A stretch of DNA of 64,000 nucleotides, from positions 1,921,765-1,985,764 of the forward strand of contig NC_037270.1 in the NCBI RefSeq assembly GCF_000002425.4. Reading direction: 5' to 3'. This document shows positions 1 through 11,189 of the stretch, one piece after another. A program made the position numbers and the translations under genes. Numbering within the stretch: position 1 is the stretch's first letter; every line of letters begins with the position of its first letter. The notes beneath the pieces were generated by a model that was given only the letters and a program-made list of their open reading frames with translations, was not told the DNA's origin and made no database searches. This DNA comes from Physcomitrium patens. Its lineage: Eukaryota > Streptophyta > Bryopsida > Funariales > Funariaceae.

Positions 1-2070
1 TATAAGTTACATTATGAGTCTTGTAAGCAATGTCACAACTAGTATTGTAAACCTTGTAAGCAAATAGTCACAGTGCTATTAAAAGAAGTTGTGAAATTTT
101 TTCCATTAGAAAAATAAGTCATATCTTGGTTACAAAAATTAGTTTTTTTTTTTTGTTTGTGAGTTGTGCTCGCTTTGTAAAGAAACTTTAATTATTCTGA
201 AATTTATAATGAATATGTTTTGAGATATAATTGACGTATTTTGTTTGTTGTAGTTATTATAAACCTGACAAAGAAAAAAATAATTTTTTATATCAGAAGC
301 AACATCAAAGTACTTAAAAATTTTCTGATTCTTAAATTTATTTGGAAGCAACATCTACATTTTCCGGATTTCTCAATTCTGTTTAAAGTTGAGGTGTCAA
401 ATTTATATAGGAAAATGAGAAATACTTGATCCATGCTTTTTGGTATATAAAATAAAACCATTTTGAACTGTGTTGTACATGAAGCAAGTATATGATGTTG
501 CATACTGAACATATAAATATTACATTAATGTATTTTATGAGTTTTACTGTTAAGATATGACATACATAATTTATATAAAATATGGGCCTTTGTAGCTATT
601 TGTTCTTGTTGTTGGGGAATGATACATAAATACATGTGGTGCAAAAGAACATGCAATGTAAAAATAGAAATTATTACACTTAAAAAATATAATTTTAATA
701 ATAGAAATATTATTTTTTTAATTTGATGTCATTCATTTCTTAATATGTATTTTAAAACTTTTTTGTAGATACTATTTCATGTATTAGTAGTTGATATCAG
801 TCTATGATTTATTTGCAGCTTATTTTATGATTGTGGTAATGAATTTTGAGCATTTATATAATTTCTGTTTGAATACATAATTATTTCTTGAATCTTTAAG
901 TTTCTTCATGTGTTTATACCTTGAGGTATTATCTATTATGAATGTAGCTGTATATGCCATCTTTTATTTAATGATATACCTATTTAATATAAAATATATT
1001 GTGAATTCTATTTTAAATTTATTATTATTATTATTATTAATTTCTTTGGCTGTGTCATTTTTTGCTTCTGGCAATTCGAGTAAAAATTTAGCAAACATTC
1101 AAGCAGTTGGTGTGGATGAATCCTTAGATGATTAAACATGTAAACCTCATTCTCTATATCACACTTTTGCACCACTTTCACCAGATAATGCTAACAATAC
1201 TTCATCTGAAACTAAATCATGAACATTGAAAACAAAAGGGTTTACAAAGATTTTACTTATTTAATGGAGAATAAAATAAGAAAATGAGTAATTAAAAACC
1301 TTAAATGAAGTTGAATTGGCAACAAATATGTTAAAATTTGGTAATAAAAAAATGGAGACTATGAAAGAAATTAGAAATTCAGGTTGGCATTCCGAACATA
1401 AAAGAAAAAAGAAGAATCAAAGTACAAGTTTATAAAATTGAAGATTGACTAAGAAAAGATACTAGCTATTTTTTTGTGACCCACATGGTAGCCTAGTATT
1501 GAATTTCTTAGAGTAATCTATTATATATGCTCTAAAACAAAGTCTTGAGAGAGAGATTTATATATATATATATATATATATATTTGAACACTTTTCTTGT
1601 TCAATATTCATATTTTTACACCATATATTTTTTTCATTGTAGTTTTTTCCTTACAATATAAGTGAAATGTATAATATTTCAATATTGTACATGTATGATA
1701 TATTGTAGTTATAAAATCCTTTAAAAAATTAACATTGTGAGCAGTAATAATCTATAACTGAAACTCTATTGTATTTTAAAAAATGTACATACAGCTCAAA
1801 TAATTGATTATTTGTCATGAATTATGAATTCTAAAAAACTTGATCAACAAAGGAATATAAACCACACTCTTGAACATTACTATTCTGGAACAAGAAATTC
1901 TGATATATTTGATATATTAGAGGAGAATGGACCACTATTTCTTGTTCACCACTCTACAAACTTTAATTTTTGAGAAATACCTTCCACAACACTCAAAATT
2001 CAAAAAGAAAAATCTCAAATCACTAGAAAATTATAGGCTTGAGATAGCACAGTTTATTTAACATAAATTA
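1..2070. other. AT-rich flank without a recognisable gene
   Basis: Very AT-rich sequence with frequent stops in all frames. The short open frames here look like chance. I see no TE protein signature, no tRNA-like fold and no convincing exon. A TA microsatellite lies at 1559-1582. Confidence 0.6.
1559..1582. repeat. (TA)n microsatellite
   Basis: Uninterrupted alternating T/A run of about 12 units, directly visible. Confidence 0.9.
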
Positions 2071-2190
2071 CTACCTCAATTTAAACTTGAAAAACAGAAA
2101 GTTTGCATGCACAAATAATAAAAAAAAATGGCGATAAGACAAAAATGGAAAACTATATTTAAGCCACAGACGAGCTCTTTTCACACTTAC

Positions 2191-2289
2191 GAACATGAAG
2201 TCCAGTAGAGACTTCAAGCTCATCGTCGTTGCATCAAGCCCAGCCGTAATGCAATAAAACTTAGGGCTCCCCAGCGATTTGGCGACCAA
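2191..2289 (-). CDS. possible isolated first coding exon, unknown protein
   Basis: On the minus strand an ATG at 2287-2289 opens 33 codons beginning MVAKSLGSPKFYC. They end exactly at a GTAAGT donor (2185-2190). Base composition is clearly higher in GC than the DNA on its left, as in the real exons of this window. I cannot find a following exon in the AT-rich DNA to the left, and I do not recognise the peptide. It could be the surviving first exon of a gene whose rest was lost or lies beyond the window, a divergent partner of the WDR53-like gene, or chance. Confidence 0.25.
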
Positions 2290-3509
2290 ACTGATTTGGG
2301 GTGATTAGCTGCGATGAAGACAGTTCGCAGTATCGCATTCTTGTTATTTGAAGGTTAGAATCACCAGCGCCAACGACCGGAGTGCACTATCGTAAGATCT
2401 CTACGCACTGGCCTTAACGATCACTGCATTGATGAAATTCTTTAGGAATTGCGCCACCCCTTGCTATCGAATCCGCAACTCTGTTTTTCTCCGTCAATTT
2501 TTTCTTCTTGTCCTCCTCTAGTTTTTTGTATTCTTATTTTCTAAGGAGACGCTAAATCTGTACTCATTATTCGCAGCATCACGACCGGCTAACCTAGGGA
2601 ATTGATTGATTAATGTAGTGCAGTTTGATCCTTGGCCGAATTGTGTTGCTAATGTATTTGAGTACGAGTGCTGTGAGCTTGCAAGAAGCAGAGCAGTAGG
2701 CACTGTGTAACGTAGTTCAAGTAGGTGTGCGACCACACTGGATAGTGTCACGTGTTCCTCTTCTTGTACGACCAGCGCAGAATTTTGCCTCAATGATAAC
2801 CTTCCAGTATCAAGTCGCTGTAAATGGCGTGATTGCTTTAGGTTATCAATCTTGCGCTCGTCGCACAAAAACTAGGTTATCCAACTGTCGTCCCTAACCC
2901 TTCCACCGTAAGTATTGTCGAAGTTCTAGCATCCGAAGTGGTTTTAAGTGAAATCCAATTGCAGCTTTTTTCTTAGTATTTGTAGGCTTTGTGTTTGATG
3001 TCCAATTAATGATTATTTTTATAATTTTACTTAGTAATATCATGTTATCAACAATAACAACAACAATAATAAAAATAATCATATTATTTTATACATGTAG
3101 CCATGAAGGAGGAGTCTGAAAGCAGAAATGGCTAATGAGATAGTTTATCAGAAGGCTGATGCCTGAGAGCAATAGTGATATGCGCGGAAGCATTCGTTAT
3201 GTCTTGTGTTTTACCGTGGTCAATTCCCGTAGAAGTATGTGTCATAAATTTTTTTATCCGAAAATATATACACGGTGTTCTAGTGGAAAAGAAAATATCT
3301 ACATGTCCGCAGGAATCATTGTTTAATTAGATAACATTTACCCTGTAGTTAGTTTACGAGCTTTTTCATCCCTTGTGTGCAATAGAGCTTGTAAAGTTTT
3401 TCCCAAGGTTTAACTTTCCTGCTTTTATCTGTGTAGAGGTATTTAATGGCGCAGTAAATCCTTAAGTGAACGGGAGCTTGCCTCGAGGTTTTTTCGTTTA
3501 TTTCTAACC
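2290..3509. other. intergenic and promoter region upstream of the WDR53-like gene
   Basis: GC-richer than the DNA to the left. A 116-codon open frame lies on the minus strand (2518-2868) but shows no domain and no splice logic. The last 300 bases should hold the promoter and 5' leader of the WDR53-like gene. A four-codon upstream frame (ATG at 3446, stop at 3455-3457) lies about 50 bases before the start, if transcription begins above it. Confidence 0.4.
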
Positions 3510-6500
3510 ATGGCGAACGTCCAGCAAGATCTTCAACGTGGTCTTCCAGTACGCCGCTTGGAAGGTCATACAGACTCTGTCTTATGCTGTGCCGCCCATC
3601 CGTCTTTTCCCAATGTCGTCACTTCTTCTAGCGAGGTAGCTATGTTCGCAACTTTCCGTGTTCTTCTGCCCTTTACTTGAGCCACATGTCAGCGCCTCTT
3701 GCCCACTGTGCACTATGAATTGAACTGAGATTTGCATGCTCTTCTGCACGATGAACCATTTGTCTTACGAGCTTAATATTGGAAGATTCCTTGCGAATTC
3801 GTTCTTTTATGGTTGCTAATGGATGAGCTACTTATGATCTCTTTTCGATCAGGATGGGAGCGTGTGCGTTTTTGACATTCGAACCACCACTTGTTGCCAC
3901 AGGCTTCAGTATTTTGATGGCCAAGCAGTGGTTTCCGTTTTACCAACATCTGGTCCATCTCTACCCCTCGTCCTTGTCTTCCGTTTCGAGATATATGTTG
4001 AAGGATCTAAAATGGAAAGAACGGTCGTTTAACTTTTCTTTTCTTGAGTTGCAAACGAAGTTTTGTGGGTTGAACATAAACATATGAGTGGATTGTTGAT
4101 GCTGGTGACTTGGTATAGGAAGTGAACATGTCCTGTACGCTGCAGCGGGTTCTACTGTCTACTGCCTGGATGTGCGTCAGGTATTTTTGATGTTCCTTGC
4201 ACATACGATTGTCCTTTCTATATGTTGGTTCAAGTGGCTTTGATCATCCCACACGTGTGCTGTTTGCTTATACCGAGGCTTAAGTGCTGGTGAGCAGGCG
4301 ATTTTGTGAAGCTACTGATGACTAACGGGTCAGTACGTTCGTCTTGAATGGAGGGCCCTACAGGGAGCCCTTTACAAACTTACTCATTCAACACCGAGGA
4401 GATCAACCAGGTGGATATCTTAAGTTGTTGATTTGTTCACCATTTTTCTCATGCATTGTGGTTAGGAGCATGTCTTGGTTCTCTGTCCACCTGGAGACCA
4501 GTGACTGCATTCTTCAAGATTCTTGAGGGTTAGATCTATCAGTCACCTAAAAGTAGAATTTTAGGGAGTTTTCCTGATTCTGGTCAGATACAAGTACATA
4601 GTTTCTGGAATTACGATGTGATCCAAATTGTCAGACCCGGTAACTTATGCATTTCTGTTATTGATGAAGGTGGCATTGAATCCTAAAGCGACGTATCTTG
4701 CTGCAGCAGATGACTCTGGAGCTGTGAAGGTAATTTTGCTACTTTTGTGTCTATGATATAGGTCTAAGCACGTGACATTGTATCTACATTGTACTACCTA
4801 ATGAATCATCATATTCACTAGCTTTGATTAGTATGGCTAGTTATGGTTTGGTCATTGAAATGTCCATCTCATGGCAGTTTATAAAACATTTCAATGTGGT
4901 ACGACGCTAGAGAAGTATCGAGTTAGTGGTGTGTGGCAACCCTAGGTATTTCAGAAGTGGATATCCTGCCCATGATTATTCAAACATGGGCTTGATGCAA
5001 TGATATGTTTGTTGGTGGGCAGATCATAGATCTCCGTTCCCACAAGCTTTTCAAAACTCTACAAGGAGCTCATTCAAATGTAAGACTGGAGCATTTCTCT
5101 TTTTGGAATTACTACCCTAATTTTCTAGCTTGTTTAGTCTTATTGATCGAGAAGTAGATTTCTTTTGGAATGCCGCGTATTCTTCGGAAGGTTTTGGGGT
5201 TCTACTGGCTATGCTGATGTGTGTGCTTAAAATCTCGTGTGCAGCAATTTCTATATGTAGTGCACGAAGTTATGGTCTTCTAAGGAGATATATACGTTTT
5301 GTTTTGCTGATGCTCATTTCTACATTTTACAGATTTGCAGCTCTGTGCAGTTTCATTCTCGTAGGCCCTGGGAAGGTGAAAAAATTTGCGTCCATTTTAG
5401 GTTGAATCTCCTGATTGGTCTTGAATAACAAGTAGATTTGAGTTTGCTTGTCAACAGTGTGACAGCCATATCATGGTCATATTCTTTGGATTTCTTGTGA
5501 CCTTAAACGGAATGAAAAACATACAATATTTTTCCTCCTAATAACTTGGTTTTTCATATTTCTTACAGTTGTAACTGGAGGATTAGATTCGAAGATAGTG
5601 AAGTGGGACTTTAATCGTGGAAGGCCATTGCAGGTCGTTGACCTTGGTAAGTTCTGTTCCTGTGTTTGACGTTTTATTCTTTGCCCATATTCACCTGATT
5701 AATATGAGCCACTTTATCCTCAAGTTATAAAATTGCGTTAGTTTTATGGATTTCGTAACTGTTTTTATTTTTAAAAAACTAGATTGGCAAATAATTTGTA
5801 ATATGTAATTTGCTTATTACTTGTTCAGCTGCGACAGCAGTCACCAGTAATGAAGGAGTTGGGGGCTTTTGCAACCCTCCCTTCATTCATGCATTGGCTT
5901 CGATGGAAGGTGACGTCCCAGGTGAAGCTGGAAAATTACTGGCAGCGGCTCGGGGGGATGGAGCTGTTGATGTTTTTGACTTTGGTTTTGAGAGCAGTGA
6001 TTCAAAGCAGTCCTCTCAGCCTGCTGTTTCAAAAAAGAAGGCACCAAACAAAGATCTAAAAGTGACTGGTGACATAACGAGTCCACCTCACTTGGATGCT
6101 TTAGTACCTGGAAGAAAGCGACATCTGCATTTCGGCCTCGGTGGTCATGCTAGCATTGTAAATCATGTGTATGTTTCTCTCAATCCACTGAACTGTTTAA
6201 GATTGCTGCACTGTTTGGGAGGTAAACAATCGGGCAAGAAGTAAAATGATGAAAAGCTAAAGTTTTTTAACTCGTCCTCCTCAGAACGTTTGCAAGGTTT
6301 GGTGCACGAGGCCAACTTTTAGTTTCCGGTGGGAATGACTCATTTATTAAAGTTTGGAACTGGACTGTTGAGGATAACCGACATTCGGGTGATGCTGGCA
6401 CCAGCAGTCAAGGGCCTCTGGTACTGAATTTGAAGCACAAGAAAAAGGTGATTTTTAACTTACCTCATTTCAATTGCATCAGCACACAGATGTAGAGGTT

Positions 6501-6759
6501 TGTCATGTTAAATCAATGCTTAACATACAAGTTTTGACCCTCTAACCAAAATTTTCAGTTTTTCTTATTCTACCAAAGAGTGTAAGAACTGGCATAGACC
6601 CGCTTACTAGCTTGTATATTTCATTTGGAATCGTGTTCGCCTAACACAAGTACCTCCCATGTTATGTAGGTCAATTGGTTGAGCACGACATCTTCACAAA
6701 CAGAGAATCTAGTGGTTGCCGATACTTCCAAAATTCTTAGTGTTTATTTTGTTTTGTAA
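3510..6759 (+). CDS. WDR53: WDR53-like WD40 repeat protein, 11 coding exons
   Basis: Predicted 386-residue WD40 beta-propeller. Exons: 3510-3635, 3853-3952, 4119-4175, 4364-4410, 4670-4729, 5023-5079, 5333-5375, 5569-5646, 5829-6168, 6285-6447, 6670-6759. All junctions are GT-AG and in frame. The start is the first ATG of the frame (MANVQQDLQRGL). Blocks collinear with animal and plant WDR53: GHTDSVLCCAAHP (residues 19-31), a CLDVRS strand, EEINQVALNP, AAADDSGAVKIIDLR (about 121-135), ICSSVQFH, VTGGLDSKIVKWDF, LLVSGGNDSFIKVWNW, and a C-terminal VNWLSTT...NLVVADTSKILSVYFVL. A lysine/serine-rich loop near residues 240-275 interrupts the propeller, as in relatives. Human WDR53 is reported among DDB1-CUL4 adaptors; that role here is inference. 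The third donor (GTCAGG after 4175) was chosen because it restores the conserved VRS...EEIN frame; the stronger-looking GTATTT five bases later would break it. No frame damage seen. Confidence 0.93.
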
Positions 6760-7116
6760 GGATGCAGCCTTCCTGAGGGCGAAAAGGTATTGTAATGGCA
6801 CTGCCTCTACAATTGGGATGTAGGAGTGTATATATGCAAACACATGAAACTCATTTGGCAATTACAATCAATTGCCGCACTGATGGGCACGAAAAGCATC
6901 GTTACATCTCTTCACTCTACTGGATTACTTGACCTGCAACAACTAAGATTTACACTAGGCACCATGAATTGTTCTGTTTTAGTCATGAATCATACATGTA
7001 CCATTGTTTCATATGACCAAGTCAGTCCTTTTTTGAAAGAAGATATCTCAATTCTTAGATGTTCTACCTTTGTAAGTCATCAAGATCTTCTTGTATGTAG
7101 CAAATAGAGTTTGGAA
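6760..7116 (+). other. 3' flank of the WDR53-like gene
   Basis: About 360 bases between the stop codon and the first base of the outermost retrotransposon. It probably contains the 3' UTR and polyadenylation site. A 93-codon open frame at 6826-7107 has no domain and is taken as chance. Confidence 0.45.
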
Positions 7117-7560
7117 TATTAAAGTATATAAAAATGAAAGTAGAATAAATTATCAAATATTTGATATTATTTTAGGTGAATTGCAAGTGGTTAAAGAGAT
7201 GGTTCTTGAGGTGTAGAAGGGCATCATACTATAAGATTAAGAGTTAAGAAACAAGGTTTATAAACCAAAGAATTTTTTAGGAGATATCCAAAATATAAAT
7301 TAAAGCATAAAGTATATATGTTAAGTGTTTTTTTTTTTTTGTTGAATTAATTCTTTAGTGGACTAATTTTGTGGTTATAAGTATTAAAGAAGCTTATGAT
7401 ACTTAAAATGCCTATTATGGTATTAAGAGGTGATTTTTGTGTGTAGAAGTGTTTTAAGAATAATTAATTTGATTTGAGATGTTTCATTTTTCATAGCACT
7501 TGTAAAAAGTCTTAGAAATAAAAATTGAAAGTATTTGACAATAAAAATATCAATTAATTT
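7117..7560 (+). repeat. 5' LTR remnant of copia A
   Basis: Aligns with 26273-26690: both start TATTAAA, share AAATTATCA and GATATTAT, and further in share AAGATTAAGAG followed by an (A)TATCCAA/ATAAA stretch. The right edge is uncertain. Confidence 0.5.
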
Positions 7561-7624
7561 ATAAAGAAGGTATTTTGAATTTGTAAGGTAGTAACATTTT
7601 TTTCTATTGATTTTGAGAGCTTTA

Positions 7625-7627
<3 letters not shown>

Positions 7628-7657
<30 letters not shown>
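7628..7657. repeat. poly-T tract, 30 nt
   Basis: Uninterrupted T run in the leader of copia A, between LTR and gag. Confidence 0.9.
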
Positions 7658-7658
<1 letters not shown>

Positions 7659-7687
7659 TTTTTATTATATATCTCTACTTTAATCAT

Positions 7688-9464
7688 AGCTTTAAGTGAA
7701 GGTGAGGACTTAAAGATCATTGAGAAGTTTTGAGGAAAACAATTATACCATTAAAAGATAAAAATTGAGCTTTTATTGGCTTTATAAGATTTTTAGAATA
7801 TTGTAGATTATAATGAACACCTTCTAAGCATGCATGCTAATATGAATAAAAAGAAAGACTTTAAACAAAATAAAAAGAAGGCTTTTGATATAATTGTCAC
7901 TAATTTAGATAAAGCCACAACTTCTTCAATATTATTTCTTGCAAAAGACCATAAAAAGTACAATAGATGATGATGATATTATCGTGACTTTATTCATAAG
8001 ACCTTCTAAATCATACAATTACTTTATAATAGAATTAAATTATATTAAATTAAAAAACTCACATTAGATTACGTAATGACAAGACTTGCCAATAAAGTGA
8101 TAAAAAATTAAGAAAAAAAACATCAAAAATGAAGATTTGGCTCTTTTTCTTAGACAAGGCAAATGAAGTTATTTTAATCTATATAAGAATGTAAGTAACA
8201 ATGTACAAACTTATTTCATTCGTAAAAAATCACGTCAATTTGGATAAAATTGCTACAAGGTCAAAAAATGAAATAAATAAAATGCTAACAATGCATATGA
8301 TAAATACAAAAGAAATGATTTTTTATTCATGGTAAGAAAAAGCACCTCCATGTCCAAGTCAATTGTTGATTTGTATGGATATAATTCTATACATGTATTT
8401 ATTTAATTTTTTATGAAGAAATTTTAATAATAAGAATTTTAATATGAGATAATAATATGGTACAAGCCATTAGAATTAGCTCTATTCTAGTGAGGATTAT
8501 TGGAGAAGGTCAAACTAAAAAAATTAATATAAAGAATATCTTATGTATGCACAATATAAAGAAAAATTTCTTTTCAATGAACAAACTTAATTTACATATT
8601 TTTAAGGTAAAATTTGATATAAATAGATATATTTTGAAGAAATTATAAAGAAATGATGTTGCCAAAGATTGTAAAGCTAGAAACTCTACTTCATTAATTA
8701 TAAGAAGGTGAATGAAGTTAAAGTGGCAATATTTGTTAAATTTCCAAAGAATTAAGATAAATTTGACATTTAGTATTGACTTCTTAGTTGTTTAAATGGC
8801 AAGAGTATGAAAAAACTCCAATCCATAGTAAGTGACTTGAATATTAGTTAATTATGTAATAATGCCATATTGCTTGCTTCTAAAGGTTGTATTATATGTA
8901 AATAATAAAGAACTTTATTTTCAAGTAGAATTGTAATATGTAAAAGTAAGCTCATGAAAATTTTGCATTTAGATGCTCATGGACCTATGAGGATGACATC
9001 AATTAGAGAAGTAAGATAATTTTTTATATTTATTGATAATTTCTTAAGAAAAATATAAATTTTTATTTTTAAAGCCAAAATTAAATATTTTTTAAAATTT
9101 AAGGAATTTAAAAGACTTATAAAAAAACAATGTAAGTTTAAGATCAAGATATTATATACAAACAATAGAAGTGAATATTTACTAAAGAATTTTGATGATT
9201 TTTTAGAGATTTAAGATATTACAAGATAAACCTTGATTCTTTATATTCCACAACAAAATAGATTTGTTGAAAGAGTAAATCAAATGATTATAAAGATAAC
9301 AAAGAATATACTCAATACCATAAACATGACTTGATTAGAAGTTGTGATAACTGTAATATATACAAAGAATAAGTACCTTATAAATGCACTTATATTAATG
9401 ACTATATAAGAAGTTTAGAGTGGAAAGAAACCTTATGTTTTATACATGAAGATTTTTGGATGTA
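7688..9464 (+). pseudogene. copia A gag-protease-integrase remnant (left part)
   Basis: Decayed frames collinear with the better preserved copia B and C. The gag start (ALSEGEDLKIIEKF) is near 7688. Then come KKAFDIIVTNLDKAT, the LFIRPSKSYNYFI gag segment near 7990, the GQTKKINIKNILCMHNIKKN segment after the protease (8511 onward), and integrase sequence. It ends at KIFGCSI, where copia B is inserted. Many stops and frame changes; no product expected. Confidence 0.8.
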
Positions 9465-9469
9465 GTATT

Positions 9470-9772
9470 TATTGAAGAAAAGAAGTTTAAAAGCTATAAA
9501 CACTTAGAATCAGCAAGGATTGTACTCTAAGAGAAGTGTGGACAAAGATAATTCTTATTTCCAATACCTTTTACTTATAAGTGGTGGTTTCCTTATCAAC
9601 GAGGCAACTTCCATCTTTTTGATATTACATCCATTTCTACTTCATCCAACTATATCCTAGGTGCCACCATTGTAATTTCTTTTAATTCTTTGTTGCCTTT
9701 TGACTATTAACAACATAATATGCTTAATCTCTAGGTGGTTGTAACTAAGCAAGTACTTGCTGATCTTCAACA
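9470..9772 (-). repeat. Copia B 3' LTR
   Basis: 303 bp, + strand ends TATTGAAG and CTTCAACA. Same length as the partner at 23072-23374. In element orientation it reads TG...TA. The adjacent polypurine tract reads AGCAAAGTGAGAG on the minus strand. Confidence 0.9.
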
Positions 9773-9794
9773 CTCTCACTTTGCTAATTTTTAA

Positions 9795-10283
9795 AAGGCT
9801 TTCAATCCTAATCTTTGTATCAACTCGTGATGTTTATCCTTCACTAATGCCTTTGTAAGTACATCAGGAAGCATGTCATTTGTAGCATAATATTTCATAT
9901 CTATTATTCCATCTTCAATCTTTTCTTCTATGAAATGATGTTGAATATCAATGTGCTTGGTCCTTGAATGGTGTTTTCTTTTTTTTTGATTCTTGACAAA
10001 TGCAAGACATCCTTCATTCTCACACATAATTAGAGTTGCTTCTAATTGCACTAGTCCAATGTCTTTTAAGAGCTGCCTTATCTAAAATGCCTCTATTGTA
10101 CAATGACTTACTGCCATGTATTCAGCCTTCATCATTGATCTTGCAATGATAGGTTGTCTCTTATAATTCCATGAAATAACTCCCATTCTAATGAAGAAGA
10201 CATACCCCATTGTAGATCTTCTATCATTTACATTTCTAACCTAAACTGCATCACAATAATCTTATAAATCAATGTTCTTACCA
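9795..10283 (-). pseudogene. copia B RNase H domain, C-terminal piece
   Basis: Minus-strand frames contain RSTMGYVFF, QPIIARSMMKAEYMAVSH and TKHIDIQHHFIEEKIEDG, typical of the copia RNase H end, finishing at LIQRLGLKAF. The upstream part (LKDTKDFKLCLGG) lies beyond the chromovirus at about 19680-19750; joining the two sides across the CCAAG duplication restores one RNase H. Confidence 0.85.
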
Positions 10284-10288
10284 CCAAG

Positions 10289-10646
10289 TGTCATGAATTT
10301 AGAATATCAATTGGAAATCTAAATAGAAGCTCAAGAAGAATCGGCAAGAACTAGATTAATCAGATGAGTACAAAAACAAGACTAGAGAGGTGAACTAAGG
10401 CTCCAATAAGTGTGTTGTCGAGATTGAGGATCCCCTCAATCTCGGCTCCTATATATACTACAAGCTAGAAAGCTTCTTAAGTAGCTTCCACAAACTAAGA
10501 AGCTTCTCAAGCAGCTTCTACAAGCTAGGAAGCTTTTGAAGCAACTTCCATGAACTTGAAAACTTCTCAAGTAGCTTCTACAAACTACAAAGTTTGTCTA
10601 GAACCTTCTAGAATCTTCTACAACTTCCTAGTATATGTCCTTGATA
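10289..10646 (-). repeat. Chromovirus 3' LTR
   Basis: 358 bp, + strand TGTCATGAA... to ...CTTGATA. TATA box at 10450-10457 (minus sense), four-unit heat-shock element at 10600-10619, and 30-bp repeats between them. Clearly more diverged from its partner than the copia C LTR pair is, so it is an older insertion. Confidence 0.93.
10600..10619 (-). promoter_or_regulatory. four-unit heat-shock element in the chromovirus 3' LTR
   Basis: AGAAC CTTCT AGAAT CTTCT: four contiguous alternating nGAAn/nTTCn units. Identical to the copy at 19627-19646 although neighbouring LTR positions have diverged. Confidence 0.6.
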
Positions 10647-11189
10647 TCACCTCCTTTTTAGCTTTGAGGTCTCCGAGAAGCACTCCTATTGCGAGTCAGT
10701 ACCAACGTAAGAAGTTGGAAATTTGTCGCATAGTATTTGCAATATACTCCAATTGTTGTTCACGCAATAAGTAGTTCATTGGTCTTTGTAATTAACAATA
10801 GTGTCCTACGCCTTCGATTTTTGACCACGCATGAACTTCTATGTCTTCATTGTGAAAACCCCTTACAAACACTTCTTTGAGAAGATCTCCATAGGTAGGT
10901 TCTACCTCAAACACAATCACTAGCGACTTGTTACTAGCTATCCTCCGTCGTCTTTGTGGTACAAGCGGTTATTCATCTCGGAGTCGTCTTTGTGAGATAC
11001 TCAGTTGAGAGGACATAACTGGTATGGTATCTATCTCTTGGCTATCCATATTAGACCAAAAAAATAAGCACTAAACATGGAAGAATGGGCTCAGGTTACA
11101 GATTTATAGTCTCTAACTATGTCTTTTAGAGGTTCTTTCTTCCTCTTCTTTGAAAGGCCAAGGATTAAGAGGCTTCAAGGAGAAGGGAC

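Noticed and set aside
4176-4180. Stronger-looking donor CAG|GTATTT at 4180/4181 for WDR53 exon 3
   Set aside because: Would put exon 4 out of the conserved frame; the donor after 4175 restores VRSPLQTYSFNTEEINQ.
6826-7107. 93-codon plus-strand frame after the WDR53-like gene
   Set aside because: Lies in the 3' flank, no domain, ends where copia A begins; most likely chance.
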